DNA of 34,671 nt, taken from positions 1 to 34,671 of the forward strand of contig JAJYLA010000022.1 in the NCBI GenBank assembly GCA_021788115.1, read 5' to 3'. The translations under genes and the position numbers were made by a program. The DNA comes from Actinomycetes bacterium (GTDB lineage Bacteria; Actinomycetota; Acidimicrobiia; Acidimicrobiales; Palsa-688). Numbering within the stretch: the first letter of the stretch is position 1; the number at the start of each line of letters is the position of its first letter. The notes beneath the pieces are model-generated. The model searched no databases and had not been told where the DNA came from. It was given only the letters and a program-made list of their open reading frames with translations. Shown one piece after another: positions 8,153 through 15,698 of this stretch.

Positions 8153-9121
8153 GTGGCGCGCGAAACGGGCAACGACCTTCACGACGCCGATCATGCTCCA
8201 TCTCCGCCCGTGCCGGCGGCGGTGGCCACGGCCGGCGGCCACGTGCTGTTCGGGACCACCTCCTGGGCCGACAGGGGCCTGGTGGGGGCGGGCACCTTCT
8301 ACCCGCGCAAGACCATGACCGCGCGGGCCCGCCTGGCGCACTACGCCTCGCGCTTTCCCCTCGCCGAGGTCGCCACCACCTACCGCTTCCCCCCGACCCC
8401 GCAGCTGGCCGCGCAGTGGGTCGAGCGGACCCCTCCCGGCTTCACCTTCGACATCCGGGCCTGGTCGCTTCTGACCGGGGCTCCGACGCTGCCCGACTCG
8501 CTGTGGCCCGACCTGCAGGACGAGGTGAGGGACCGCTCCCGCGATCTTCGCCGCCTCTACCCGCCCCACCTGTCGGAAGCAGGCCTGCAGGAGTGCTGGG
8601 AGCGCTTCGCCCACGCCCTCTCCCCGCTCCGCGCCGCCGGCCGCCTCGGCGTGGTGGTCCTGCAGTACCCGACCTGGTTCGCGCCGAGGCCCGAGTCGTG
8701 GGCCGAGCTCGCCGCCCTGGGGGACCGGCTGCCCGGCTGCCGGCTGGCGGTCGAGCTCCGCAGCCCGAAGTGGACCGACGGTCCGGCGTGCGACGCGACC
8801 CTCGAGTGGCTGGAGGACAGAGGTCTCGCCTTCGTCTGCGTCGACGGGCCGCCCGAGGGCCCCCGCTCGGTCCCCACGGTCGCGGCGGCGACCGCGGACG
8901 TGGCCGTGGTCCGCTTCGTCGGGCGCCGCCACGTCCCCGGGGAGCCGTGGACGTCCCCGTACCGCTACGGGCCGGACGAGCTGGCGGGATGGGTTCCGCG
9001 CCTCACCGACCTGGCGGCCTCCGCCGGCGAGGTCCACGTGCTGATGGACAACCGCTGGGGCAGCGACGCCGTCGACAACGCCGGCCTCCTTGCCGCGCTG
9101 CTCAGCGCCCACGCCGGCTGA
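8153..9121 (+). CDS. DUF72 domain-containing protein
   Basis: 322 residues from GTG 8153. The DUF72 fold (a TIM-barrel family of unknown function, YecE-like) opens with LFGTTSWADRGLVGAGTFYP. It includes the conserved LAHYASRFPLAEVATTYRFPP segment, FTFDIRAW, LGVVVLQYPTWF, LAVELRSPKW and a final VHVLMDNRWGSDAVDNA. No catalytic role has been established for the family. The first 23 residues are not conserved-looking, so translation from GTG 8222 (299 residues) is possible. The -10-like box at 8139 favours the longer form. It converges with the NTF2-like gene with 3 bases between stops. Confidence 0.85.
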   Translation: MARETGNDLHDADHAPSPPVPAAVATAGGHVLFGTTSWADRGLVGAGTFYPRKTMTARARLAHYASRFPLAEVATTYRFPPTPQLAAQWVERTPPGFTFDIRAWSLLTGAPTLPDSLWPDLQDEVRDRSRDLRRLYPPHLSEAGLQECWERFAHALSPLRAAGRLGVVVLQYPTWFAPRPESWAELAALGDRLPGCRLAVELRSPKWTDGPACDATLEWLEDRGLAFVCVDGPPEGPRSVPTVAAATADVAVVRFVGRRHVPGEPWTSPYRYGPDELAGWVPRLTDLAASAGEVHVLMDNRWGSDAVDNAGLLAALLSAHAG

Positions 9122-9124
9122 GAC

Positions 9125-9520
9125 CTACCCGCGCGACGGGGCCGACTGCACGACCGACCCGTGGTGGCACACCATGCGCCACCGGCCGGGCTCGGAATCC
9201 CGGACGAAGATGTTGGTGGTCGCCACCGTGACACCGCCTTGGTCGCCGAGGAGGTTCTCGTCGAGCGACACCCAGGCGGTGTCCCCGCAGACCGTCGCCT
9301 TGGCCCTGGTGAGCACGAACTGGATCTGCTGGCCACCCTGGAAGAGGGCGAAGAAAGAGGCGGCCACCGGCCCCCAGCCCTCCAGTGTCGCCCATCCGGG
9401 GTGGGTGCAGAGGGCCCGGTCGGTCCGCTCCCACAGCTCGGACATCGCATCGAGGTCCTTCGCCTCGAACGCCTCGTAGTACCGGCGGTTGGCGGCGAGA
9501 ACCGCCTCGGTGGGGTCCAC
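9125..9520 (-). CDS. NTF2-like/SnoaL-like small protein
   Basis: 131 residues. The sequence begins VDPTEAVLAANRRYYEAFEA and continues KDLDAMSELW, the usual opening of the SnoaL/NTF2 cone fold. WATLEGWGPVAASFFALF, a series of beta strands (IQFVLTRAKATVCGDTAWVSLDE) and the closing GRWRMVCHHGS strand follow. The fold serves isomerases, dehydratases and ligand-binding proteins; the role here is unknown. GTG 9520 is supported by a TACGGT box 7 bases upstream. It stands alone between two plus-strand genes. Confidence 0.8.
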   Translation of the reverse strand: MDPTEAVLAANRRYYEAFEAKDLDAMSELWERTDRALCTHPGWATLEGWGPVAASFFALFQGGQQIQFVLTRAKATVCGDTAWVSLDENLLGDQGGVTVATTNIFVRDSEPGRWRMVCHHGSVVQSAPSRG

Positions 9521-9527
9521 CGCGCCG

Positions 9528-9533
9528 ACCGTA
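9528..9533 (-). promoter_or_regulatory. -10 box of the NTF2-like gene, leaderless spacing
   Basis: TACGGT on the minus strand followed by CGGCGCG (7 bases) and GTG 9520. It is the same hexamer and spacing as in front of the SDR gene at 3588. Confidence 0.5.
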
Positions 9534-9609
9534 TCGCGGGGAGGGGTCCCGTGGCGGCACCGCCGGGGTCCTTTTCTCCGCGTTCACCATCGTCGTCCCA
9601 CCCTCTGGC

Positions 9610-9615
9610 TAGCTT
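9610..9615 (+). promoter_or_regulatory. -10 box of the nuclease-PAP2-DsbA operon, leaderless spacing
   Basis: TAGCTT, then TGTCTCG (7 bases), then ATG 9623. The spacer has no purine-rich Shine-Dalgarno sequence. Confidence 0.55.
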
Positions 9616-9622
9616 TGTCTCG

Positions 9623-10492
9623 ATGGTGCTTCCCCTGCCGACGTCGTTGTCGCCGTCGAAGGTGGCGTCGTTCCAGGAGTGCGCCCTCGCCTTCCGGCTG
9701 TCCGCCATCGACGGCCTCCCCGAGCCGCCATCCCCTCACGCCGCCAAGGGCACCCTGGTGCACCGGGCCCTGGAGCTGCTGATGTGGGAGGAGGACCCCG
9801 ACGCCAGGACCTTCGACGCGGCGCTGAGCAAGCTGCAGCGGGCGGTCCCCGAGGTGCTCGACGGCGACGAGTACGGCGCGCTGGGCCTCGCCGGCGGGGA
9901 GCGGGCCGATCTCGTCGCCGACGCCGAGACGCTGGTGCGCCACTACTTCGACCTGGAGGACCCGCGGACGGTGCGGGTGCTCGGCACGGAGCTGCGCCTC
10001 TCCGCCAGAGTCGGGACGCTCACGCTGTCGGGGATCATCGACCGGCTGGAGCTCGACAGCGACGGCGAGCTGGTGGTCACCGACTACAAGACGGGTCGGG
10101 CCCCGAGCGCCAGCTACGAGACGCCTCGCCTCGCGGGGGTTCAGTTCTACGCCTCTCTGTGCGAGGAGGTGTTCGGTCGCCGCCCCGCCCGGATCCAGCT
10201 GCTGCACCTGCGCGAGCCCCTGGTCATCTCCACCGTCCCCTCGGAGCAGTCGCTGCGCGGGCTGCGCCAGAAGGCGCTCGCGGTGTGGGCGGCGGTGGAG
10301 AGGGCATGCCGGGACGAGGACTTCCGCCCCAAGCCCGGCTGGCTGTGCGACGTGTGCGGCTACCGCGCCTACTGCCCCGCCGTCGGAGGGGATCTCAGCC
10401 TGGTACCGGCCCGGGACGGGGCCGTCCCGGCGATCGGCGGCGGGAGGGTGGGGACCGCCGAGCGCACGGTGGCGCCGGCGCTGCGGGCGTGA
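9623..10492 (+). CDS. PD-(D/E)XK nuclease, RecB/Cas4-like with probable Fe-S cluster
   Basis: 289 residues. The N-terminal SPSKVASFQECALAFRL carries C20, and the C-terminus has C242, C245 and C251 in WLCDVCGYRAYCP. This one-plus-three cysteine arrangement holds a [4Fe-4S] cluster in AddB, Cas4 and related RecB-family exonucleases. The nuclease site is H in KGTLVHRALELL, D140 (GIIDRLE), D154 and K156 (VTDYKTG), and Q174. These enzymes cut single-stranded or double-stranded DNA ends, usually in repair. No helicase domain is attached and no cas gene is near, so it is a free-standing exonuclease of unknown pathway. It starts at ATG 9623 with a leaderless box and overlaps the PAP2 gene by GTGA. 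Confidence 0.88.
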   Translation: MVLPLPTSLSPSKVASFQECALAFRLSAIDGLPEPPSPHAAKGTLVHRALELLMWEEDPDARTFDAALSKLQRAVPEVLDGDEYGALGLAGGERADLVADAETLVRHYFDLEDPRTVRVLGTELRLSARVGTLTLSGIIDRLELDSDGELVVTDYKTGRAPSASYETPRLAGVQFYASLCEEVFGRRPARIQLLHLREPLVISTVPSEQSLRGLRQKALAVWAAVERACRDEDFRPKPGWLCDVCGYRAYCPAVGGDLSLVPARDGAVPAIGGGRVGTAERTVAPALRA

Positions 10493-11085
10493 GCACGGGC
10501 GTGCCGAGATTCGGGCTGCGGGTCCCGGCGCCGGTGGACCGCTTCGACGTCGCGGTCGACCGGTGGTTCGAGAAGCGGGCGCGGGGTCGCCGGGCGGTCG
10601 ACGCCGTCATGTACGGCGCCAGCGCCGTCGGCGACCACGGGTTGCTCTGGATGGGGCTGGCGCTGCTGCAGACCGCGCGCCGCCGCGACCGCCGGGCGCG
10701 CCGGCGCCTGCTGCGGGCGTGGGCGGGGCTCATGGCGGAATCCGCGGTCGTCAACGGGCCGGTCAAGTGGATGTTCCGCCGCACCCGGCCGCTCCACGAA
10801 GGCCCCCGCCCCCGGCGTCTGCGCCAGCCGCGGACCAGCAGCTTCCCGAGCGGCCACGCCTCCTCCGCGTTCTTCGGCGCCGCGCTGTTGCGCGACGGCG
10901 ACCCGTGGTGGCCGCTGTACTACGTGGCCGCCGGCGTGGTCGCCGCCAGCAGGGTGCACGTCAAGATCCACCACGCCTCCGACGTCGTCGGGGGGGCGGT
11001 GATCGGCGCTGCGCTCGGAGAGCTGGCCCGCCGGCTCGTGCCGCTGGAATCGCCGAAGCCGAAGCCGGGTTGTTCGTCACCGTGA
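10489..11085 (+). CDS. PAP2-family membrane phosphatase
   Basis: 198 residues. The three acid phosphatase/PAP2 motifs are present: K93-WMFRRTRP (C1), SFPSGHASS near 118-126 (C2) and SRVHVKIHHASDVVGG near 160 (C3). Hydrophobic segments lie between them. Such enzymes dephosphorylate lipid phosphates (undecaprenyl diphosphate, phosphatidic acid, prenyl phosphates) at the membrane. GTG 10489 overlaps the nuclease stop as GTGA and its own stop overlaps the next gene as GTGA, so it is the middle of a coupled three-gene operon. The N-terminus (about 30 residues, PVDRFDVAVDRWFEKRARGRR) is soluble and basic. Confidence 0.85.
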   Translation: MSTGVPRFGLRVPAPVDRFDVAVDRWFEKRARGRRAVDAVMYGASAVGDHGLLWMGLALLQTARRRDRRARRRLLRAWAGLMAESAVVNGPVKWMFRRTRPLHEGPRPRRLRQPRTSSFPSGHASSAFFGAALLRDGDPWWPLYYVAAGVVAASRVHVKIHHASDVVGGAVIGAALGELARRLVPLESPKPKPGCSSP

Positions 11086-11684
11086 CCATCTCCTTCTCCG
11101 TTACCTGGGACTACCGCTGCCCCTTCGCCCGCAACGCCCACGAGCACATCCTCTCGGGTCTCGAAGCGGGCGCCGACTGGGACGTGACGTTCGTCGCTTT
11201 CTCCCTCGACCAGGTGCACGTCGAGGAGGGGGGCCCGCCGGTCTGGGAGCAGCCGGAGCGCTACCCGGGGCTGCTCGCCAACCAGGCCGGCATCGTGGTG
11301 CGCGACCGGATCCCGGACCGTTTCTTCGCCGCGCACAGGGCGCTCTTCGCCGCCCGCCACGACGAGGCCCAGGACCTGCGGGAGCGCGACGTCGTCGCGG
11401 ACGTCCTCGACCGAAGCGGCGTCGACGGCGAGCGGGTGCTGGCCGAGATCGACGCCGGGTGGCCGCTCGAGGTTCTCCGCTCGGAGCACAGCGATGCCTC
11501 CGAGCGGCTGAGCGTCTTCGGTGTGCCGACGTTCGTGCACGGCGACCGGGCGGTGTTCGTGCGCCTGATGGACCGCCCCAACGGCGACGCGGCGCGCGCC
11601 ACCTCGACCATCTCGCGACTCCTCGACCTGCTCGCCGGCTGGCCGGAGATGAACGAGTTCAAGCAGACCACCGTCCCCCGCTGA
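11082..11684 (+). CDS. DsbA-like thioredoxin-fold protein with a CPFA active site
   Basis: 200 residues. The N-terminal strand VTISFSVTWDYRCPFARNAH places C13-P-F-A16 at the thioredoxin-fold active site, so only one cysteine of the usual CxxC pair is present. An alpha-helical insertion follows, then SVFGVPTFVHGDRAVF with the cis-proline loop. No signal peptide is seen, so it is cytoplasmic. The family includes DsbA-type oxidoreductases, FrnE and HCCA isomerases. A monothiol centre suggests glutathione- or mycothiol-type chemistry rather than disulfide formation, which is inference. GTG 11082 overlaps the PAP2 stop (GTGA). Confidence 0.8.
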   Translation: MTISFSVTWDYRCPFARNAHEHILSGLEAGADWDVTFVAFSLDQVHVEEGGPPVWEQPERYPGLLANQAGIVVRDRIPDRFFAAHRALFAARHDEAQDLRERDVVADVLDRSGVDGERVLAEIDAGWPLEVLRSEHSDASERLSVFGVPTFVHGDRAVFVRLMDRPNGDAARATSTISRLLDLLAGWPEMNEFKQTTVPR

Positions 11685-11714
11685 GCGAGGCGTGCCGTTG
11701 ATCCGGTCCGAGCC

Positions 11715-12029
11715 GTGACCCGCCGGTCGAAGCACCGCAAGGCCCCGGGGGCGTCGCCGGCGGCCCACCCGGCGGACGGCCTGGCCCTGCTCGGCCTCTC
11801 CGCGGGTGACGCTGTCCGCTGGCGGGCCCGGCCGGGGGCACACTGGCAGACCGGGACGGTCGTGCGCCGCGAGCGTGACGGGAGCGTCGCCGTCACCGAC
11901 GGCCGCGGCTCGACGCGCAGCCTCGTCGTCGCCCGGCTGGAGGTGGCCGTCACCGGTGCGCGGGGCGCGCGGGGATGGGAGCCCCTCGCCGAGCGCTCGG
12001 GGCGCGCCGAGCAGCTGCGGCTTCTGTAG
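11715..12029 (+). CDS. Small conserved protein of unknown function
   Basis: 104 residues. A basic, proline-containing N-terminus (TRRSKHRKAPG) is followed by a compact beta-rich stretch, GDAVRWRARPGAHWQTGTVV, then RRERDGSVAVTDGRGSTRSL and RLEVAVTGARGARGWEPLAE. The Trp/Arg/Gly pattern resembles an SH3-like or Tudor-like barrel, perhaps for nucleic-acid or protein binding. That is a guess from composition. The GTG lies 30 bases after the DsbA-like gene on the same strand and may be co-transcribed. Codon use matches the neighbours. I do not recognise a named family. Confidence 0.65.
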   Translation: MTRRSKHRKAPGASPAAHPADGLALLGLSAGDAVRWRARPGAHWQTGTVVRRERDGSVAVTDGRGSTRSLVVARLEVAVTGARGARGWEPLAERSGRAEQLRLL

Positions 12030-12042
12030 GCGCCGGGCGCCG

Positions 12043-12055
12043 GCACCCGTGGTGC
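12043..12055. terminator. Weak hairpin between convergent genes
   Basis: GCACC-CGT-GGTGC, a 5-bp stem with a 3-base loop in the 39-base gap between convergent stops. There is no T run. Confidence 0.25.
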
Positions 12056-12068
12056 GGGGCGGCCGGGC

Positions 12069-13019
12069 TCAGGCCGAGGGGGCGAGGTCCCGGATCGCCT
12101 GGCGGAGGTCGATGCCCGCGGACACGATGGCCGGCGCCGGTGTGGTGACCCCGTTCGCCGCGTAGCGGGCGAGGCGGGCGCGCACCTGCGCCGGCGAGCC
12201 GTGCACGAGCAGGTCGTCGACGACCTGGTCGGGGATGGCGGCGAGAGCGGCTTTGCGGTCCCCCGCCTTCCAGGCCGCCCACATCTCCCGGAGGAGAGGT
12301 CCGCGCCCCAGCCACTCGTGGAAGGCGGCGTACACGGGGACGTTGAGATAGGCGGCGATCAGCCGTCGACCGACCGCACGGGCGGCGCCGACGTCCTCGG
12401 TGGGAAGCACGAAGATCCGCGCGACGATCTCCTTGCCGGGGCCCACCTCGGCCGCCACGGTCGGAACGTCGCCGGCGCCGAGCCAGTTGATGATGGCGCC
12501 GTCGGCTTCGCGGCCGGCGAGGCGCAGCATCCCCGGGCGCAGCGCCGCCACGAGGAGCGGCGGCGGGATCTCCGGCGGACGGCTCAGACGGAAGCCCCGA
12601 ACCGTGAAGGTGTCGAAGGTCGCGTCGACCTTCTCGCCGGCCAGGGCCGAGCGAAGGAAACGCAGGACGTCGCGGGTCCGCTTGTACGGCTCCGCGAACG
12701 TGATGCCGTTCCAGCTCTCGACGATCACGTCGGAGGACGCCCCGATCCCGAGGGCGAACCGGCCGGGCGCGGCCTCCGCGAGCGCGGCAGCGCTCTGCGC
12801 CAGCAGCGCCGGCCCCCGCGTGAAGGCAGAGACGATCGCCGTCCCCAGCCGGAGGCTGGGGGTCCAGGCGGCGGCGAGGGTCAGAGGCGTGAAGGCGTCG
12901 CTGCCGTCCACCTCGGACGACCACAGGTCGGTGTATCCGAGATCGACCAACTCCTCGAACCACTCCCGGTGGTCGGCAAGGGAGACGCCGTCGAAGGGAA
13001 CGGTGATGCCGTGGGCCAT
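12069..13019 (-). CDS. LLM-class (F420-dependent type) oxidoreductase
   Basis: 316 residues, a luciferase-like monooxygenase-fold TIM barrel. Recognisable segments are ELVDLGYTDLWSSEVDGSDA, LRLGTAIVSAFTRGPALLAQ, GRFALGIGASSDVIVESWNG, PYKRTRDVLRFLR and PPPLLVAALRPGMLRLAGREADGAI (the last quoted in part as ALRPGMLRLAGREADG). In actinobacteria this branch usually binds coenzyme F420 rather than FMN, but the sequence alone does not prove it. The substrate is unknown. The ATG at 13019 is preceded by TAGCAT 6 bases upstream. No operon partner is evident. Confidence 0.85.
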   Translation of the reverse strand: MAHGITVPFDGVSLADHREWFEELVDLGYTDLWSSEVDGSDAFTPLTLAAAWTPSLRLGTAIVSAFTRGPALLAQSAAALAEAAPGRFALGIGASSDVIVESWNGITFAEPYKRTRDVLRFLRSALAGEKVDATFDTFTVRGFRLSRPPEIPPPLLVAALRPGMLRLAGREADGAIINWLGAGDVPTVAAEVGPGKEIVARIFVLPTEDVGAARAVGRRLIAAYLNVPVYAAFHEWLGRGPLLREMWAAWKAGDRKAALAAIPDQVVDDLLVHGSPAQVRARLARYAANGVTTPAPAIVSAGIDLRQAIRDLAPSA

Positions 13020-13025
13020 CGCAGG

Positions 13026-13031
13026 ATGCTA
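13026..13031 (-). promoter_or_regulatory. -10 box of the LLM oxidoreductase gene, leaderless spacing
   Basis: TAGCAT on the minus strand, then CCTGCG (6 bases), then ATG 13019. It is the same hexamer as at 13361. Confidence 0.55.
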
Positions 13032-13083
13032 GCGATCGGGCCGGAGGGCCACCGGACCGGCGGGAGGCCGGCGGGGGGACCGC

Positions 13084-13245
13084 TCAGGCGGCCGGCGCCC
13101 GCCGCTCGGACCGCGCGGACCGCCCGATCGCCTCGGCCAGCGCCCGGCGCGCCTCGGCGATGCCACGCCGTCCGATGGCCTTCGTATCCTCGTCGAGCTT
13201 CCAATCGGCCTCGCCGGCTTCGAGGAGCAGGAGCTGCGTTGCCAT
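13084..13245 (-). CDS. 53-residue protein, conserved-looking small ORF
   Basis: ATG 13245 to TGA 13084. It begins MATQLLLLEAGEADWKLDED and ends in a basic, helical tail with GRRGIAEARRALAEAIGR. The pattern acidic-ADW(K/R)LDE-T..IGRRGIAEARRAL reads as a real small actinobacterial protein rather than random GC-rich sequence: a beta strand followed by an amphipathic helix. I know of no function. No strong ribosome-binding site is seen; GACGAT lies 6 bases upstream, again matching the leaderless spacing. It lies between the LLM gene and the YdjC-family gene in a stretch otherwise without genes. Confidence 0.55.
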   Translation of the reverse strand: MATQLLLLEAGEADWKLDEDTKAIGRRGIAEARRALAEAIGRSARSERRAPAA

Positions 13246-13360
13246 GCGACCATCGTCGCAGGGGGGTGTGACCGCATCCCGCGCTCCCCCTCCCCCGCCC
13301 GCCTCACCGACCCTGCCGCGGCGGTCGCGGCACCGTCGGGGCGGCCGCCCACCAGGCCGG

Positions 13361-13366
13361 TAGCAT
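13361..13366 (+). promoter_or_regulatory. -10 box upstream of the uORF/YdjC unit
   Basis: TAGCAT, then CACCCC (6 bases), then ATG 13373. The predicted transcript start coincides with that ATG, which opens the 17-codon uORF and not the deacetylase gene. Confidence 0.55.
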
Positions 13367-13372
13367 CACCCC

Positions 13373-13426
13373 ATGCTCGACGCCTCGACGCGTCATCCAG
13401 CCGGACACCGATCGAGCGGCACGTGA
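13373..13426 (+). CDS. Putative 17-residue leaderless upstream ORF
   Basis: ATG 13373 to TGA 13426 encodes MLDASTRHPAGHRSSGT. It sits exactly where a leaderless transcript from the TAGCAT box would start translating. Its TGA overlaps the GTG start of the deacetylase gene as GTGA, so termination could hand ribosomes to that gene. The peptide has no repeated rare amino acid that would indicate attenuation. The reading depends on the box being a true promoter and on GTG 13423 being the true deacetylase start. Confidence 0.4.
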   Translation: MLDASTRHPAGHRSSGT

Positions 13427-14265
13427 CCGCCCTCGCCGAAGCCCTCGGCTTCCGCCCGGACGCCTCCGTCCTGATCGTCACCTGTGACGAGCTCGGGGTG
13501 AGCTACGCCTCCAACTCGGGCGTGTACGGCGCCCTGCGCGCGGGCCTGGCCAAGGCCGGGGGCCTCGTGGTGCCCGGGCCGTGGGCCCGTGAGGCGGCCG
13601 CCCGGTACCGGGGCGAGGACGTGGGGCTGCACCTCACGCTGAACGCGGAGTACGACCTGTACCGCTGGGGGCCGATCACCCACTGCCCTTCGCTCCTCGA
13701 CGGGGACGGCGGTTTCCCCCGCACGCTGGCGGACCTGTGGGATCACGCCGACACCGACGAGGTCCACCGGGAGTGCCGGGCCCAGATCGAGAGGGCCATC
13801 TACTGGGGCTTCGACGTGAGCCACCTGAGCAGCCACCTGGGCGCCTTGGAGTTCCGCCCCGAGTTCTTCGACGTGGCGCTGGGGCTCGCCGTCGAGTTCG
13901 GCCTACCGCTGCGCCTCCCGGACGCGTCGACCGAACCGCAGTGGGGGTTCCCGTTTCGGGCGCTGGCAGCCGAGGAGGGCGTCGTCTCCCCGGACCACCT
14001 GGTGCGGGTGCGCCGGGACCGGAGCACCCGAGCCGCCCTCGACCAGCTGCTGACCGGGCTGGAGCCCGGGGTCACCGAGGTGGTGCTGCGGCCCGCCACC
14101 GACACCGCCGAGCTCCGCGCGGTGGCACCCGACTGGGCCGCGCGCGTCGCCGACCACGACCTGGCCATGACGGCGGACTCGCTGCGGGTGCTCGCGTCTC
14201 GAGAGCGCGTCCACCTGATCGGCTGGCGGGAGCTGCGCGAGCTGCAGCGCCGGGGGAGGCGCTAG
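13423..14265 (+). CDS. ChbG/YdjC-family carbohydrate deacetylase
   Basis: 280 residues. LIVTCDELGVSYASNSGVYGAL carries the Asp-Glu (DD/DE) metal motif of YdjC proteins (quoted part: VTCDELGVSYASN). GEDVGLHLTLNAEYD holds the family His-x-(T/N) segment and VSHLSSHLGALEFRPEFF holds the paired histidines. YdjC/ChbG enzymes remove N-acetyl groups from chito-oligosaccharides or related sugars using a divalent metal. The sugar here is unknown, and no transport or glycosidase genes lie nearby. The GTG start overlaps the uORF stop (GTGA). Its stop shares the palindrome CTAG (14262-14265) with the convergent murF stop. Confidence 0.82.
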   Translation: MTALAEALGFRPDASVLIVTCDELGVSYASNSGVYGALRAGLAKAGGLVVPGPWAREAAARYRGEDVGLHLTLNAEYDLYRWGPITHCPSLLDGDGGFPRTLADLWDHADTDEVHRECRAQIERAIYWGFDVSHLSSHLGALEFRPEFFDVALGLAVEFGLPLRLPDASTEPQWGFPFRALAAEEGVVSPDHLVRVRRDRSTRAALDQLLTGLEPGVTEVVLRPATDTAELRAVAPDWAARVADHDLAMTADSLRVLASRERVHLIGWRELRELQRRGRR

Positions 14266-15638
14266 CCGGCCGCCAGGAGAGCGGCCAGGCGTTCCAGTCC
14301 CGCGACCCGGCTGGCCTTCACCAGGACGGCGTCGCCCACCCCGAGGCCGGACAGGGCTGCTGCCGCCGCGTCCACCCCGTCGAGCGGGGGGACGCCGTAG
14401 GCCCGGGTGCCGACCGCGATCAGCTCGACGCCGAGGCGGCCCGCCAGGTCGGCGACCGCCCGGTGGTCGGCGGCGCTTCGCTCCCCGAGCTCGGCCATCT
14501 CCCCCACCACAGCGATGCGGCGCTGCGCCGGAAGCTGCGCCAGAGCGGTGAGAGCTGCGGCCATGGAAGCGGGGTTCGCGTTGTAGGCGTCGTTGAGGAC
14601 GACGGCGCCGGCCGGCGACCGCAGAAGCTCCATGCGCCACGGCGACAGCTCCGCGTGGGAGAGCGACTCGGCGGCGGCTACGACGGGAACGCCGCAGGCA
14701 CCCGCCACCGCCAGGGCCGCCAGGGCGTTGGGAACCTGGTGGGCGCCGCGGGCGACGAGGCGGGCGCGGGTCTTCCCCCACGGGGTGCGCACCGCGAACG
14801 AGGGGCGCAGCTCCGAGTCGAGCGTGATGTCCCCGGCGACGACGTCCGCGGCCGGCGACCCCTCCGCCGAGAATAGGAGGGCCTCCGCGGCCGTGTGCCG
14901 CGCCATGGCAGCGACACGGGGATCGTCGGCGTTGAGGATGGCGGTGCCGGAGTCGGGCAGGCTCTCGACGAGCTCCCTCTTGGCCTCGGCGACGTGGTCG
15001 AGGTCGCCGAGCAGCTCGGTGTGTGCCGCGGTGACCGCGGTCACCACCCCGATCGTCGGGCGCGCCACCGTGCAGAGCCGGCGGATGTCGCCCCGGCCCC
15101 GTGTCCCCATCTCGACGACCGCCACCTCGACGCCGTCGGGGGTGTTGGCAAGGGTGAGGGGAACGCCGAGGTCGTTGTTGAAGGACCTCTCGCTCGACCA
15201 GGTCCTGAGGCTGGTGGCGAGCGCCGCGGAGGCCATGTCCTTGGTGGAGGTCTTGCCGACCGAGCCCGTCACGCCCACGACCTCGCCTGCCAGGCGAGCA
15301 CGCGCGGCGGCGCCGAGGCCGAGGAGGGCTCGGGCCGTGTCCTCGACGCAGACCGCCGGTACGGCGAGATCGCCCGGCACCGTCCATCGCCGGTCGACCA
15401 GCACCGCCGCCGCGCCCGCGTCGACGGCGGCGCCGACGAAGGCGTGCCCGTCGCGCTCGGCCCGGATGGCGACGAACAGGGACCCCGCCACGAGCCTTCG
15501 GGAGTCGACGCCCACCCCCTCCACGACGGCATCCCCCGCCGCGACCGTCCCGCCCGCCGCGCGGCCGGAGGCGGAGCCGGAGGAGGCGGCCACCTCCCCG
15601 GCGGTGGCGGCGGCGATCTCGGCGACGGTCCAGCGCAT
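14262..15638 (-). CDS. murF: UDP-MurNAc-tripeptide:D-Ala-D-Ala ligase
   Basis: 458 residues. It opens MRWTVAEIAAATAGEV. GVDSRRLVAGSLFVAI is the N-terminal UDP-binding motif and GVTGSVGKTSTKDM the ATP loop. FNNDLGVPLTLAN, VEMGTRGRGDI and NADDPRV follow, and LNDAYNANPASMAAAL is the MurF C-terminal signature. The enzyme adds D-Ala-D-Ala to the muramyl tripeptide in cytoplasmic peptidoglycan synthesis. ATG 15638 is preceded by AGGA; an in-frame ATG at 15659 is less likely. It is divergent from ddl, whose product makes its substrate, across 60 bases. In most actinobacteria murF sits in the dcw cluster, which is not seen here. Confidence 0.9.
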   Translation of the reverse strand: MRWTVAEIAAATAGEVAASSGSASGRAAGGTVAAGDAVVEGVGVDSRRLVAGSLFVAIRAERDGHAFVGAAVDAGAAAVLVDRRWTVPGDLAVPAVCVEDTARALLGLGAAARARLAGEVVGVTGSVGKTSTKDMASAALATSLRTWSSERSFNNDLGVPLTLANTPDGVEVAVVEMGTRGRGDIRRLCTVARPTIGVVTAVTAAHTELLGDLDHVAEAKRELVESLPDSGTAILNADDPRVAAMARHTAAEALLFSAEGSPAADVVAGDITLDSELRPSFAVRTPWGKTRARLVARGAHQVPNALAALAVAGACGVPVVAAAESLSHAELSPWRMELLRSPAGAVVLNDAYNANPASMAAALTALAQLPAQRRIAVVGEMAELGERSAADHRAVADLAGRLGVELIAVGTRAYGVPPLDGVDAAAAALSGLGVGDAVLVKASRVAGLERLAALLAAG

Positions 15639-15685
15639 GGGAACATCCTGGCACGGCATCCAACCGCCGCCGGCCGGGCGGGCGG

Positions 15686-15691
15686 TAGCGT
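15686..15691 (+). promoter_or_regulatory. -10 box of ddl, leaderless spacing
   Basis: TAGCGT, then CTGAGGC (7 bases), then ATG 15699. It lies in the 60-base murF-ddl divergent gap. Confidence 0.55.
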
Positions 15692-15698
15692 CTGAGGC

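Noticed and set aside
6198..8201. Long minus-strand open frame (667 codons) in another frame across malQ
   Set aside because: Its translation is an Arg/Gly/Ala-rich shadow of the MalQ reading frame, with none of the family's features. High GC at third positions keeps alternative frames open.
15639..15662. Alternative murF starts upstream of ATG 15638
   Set aside because: The conserved MurF N-terminus begins at MRWTVAEI, and the AGGA sequence lies at the right distance only for 15638.
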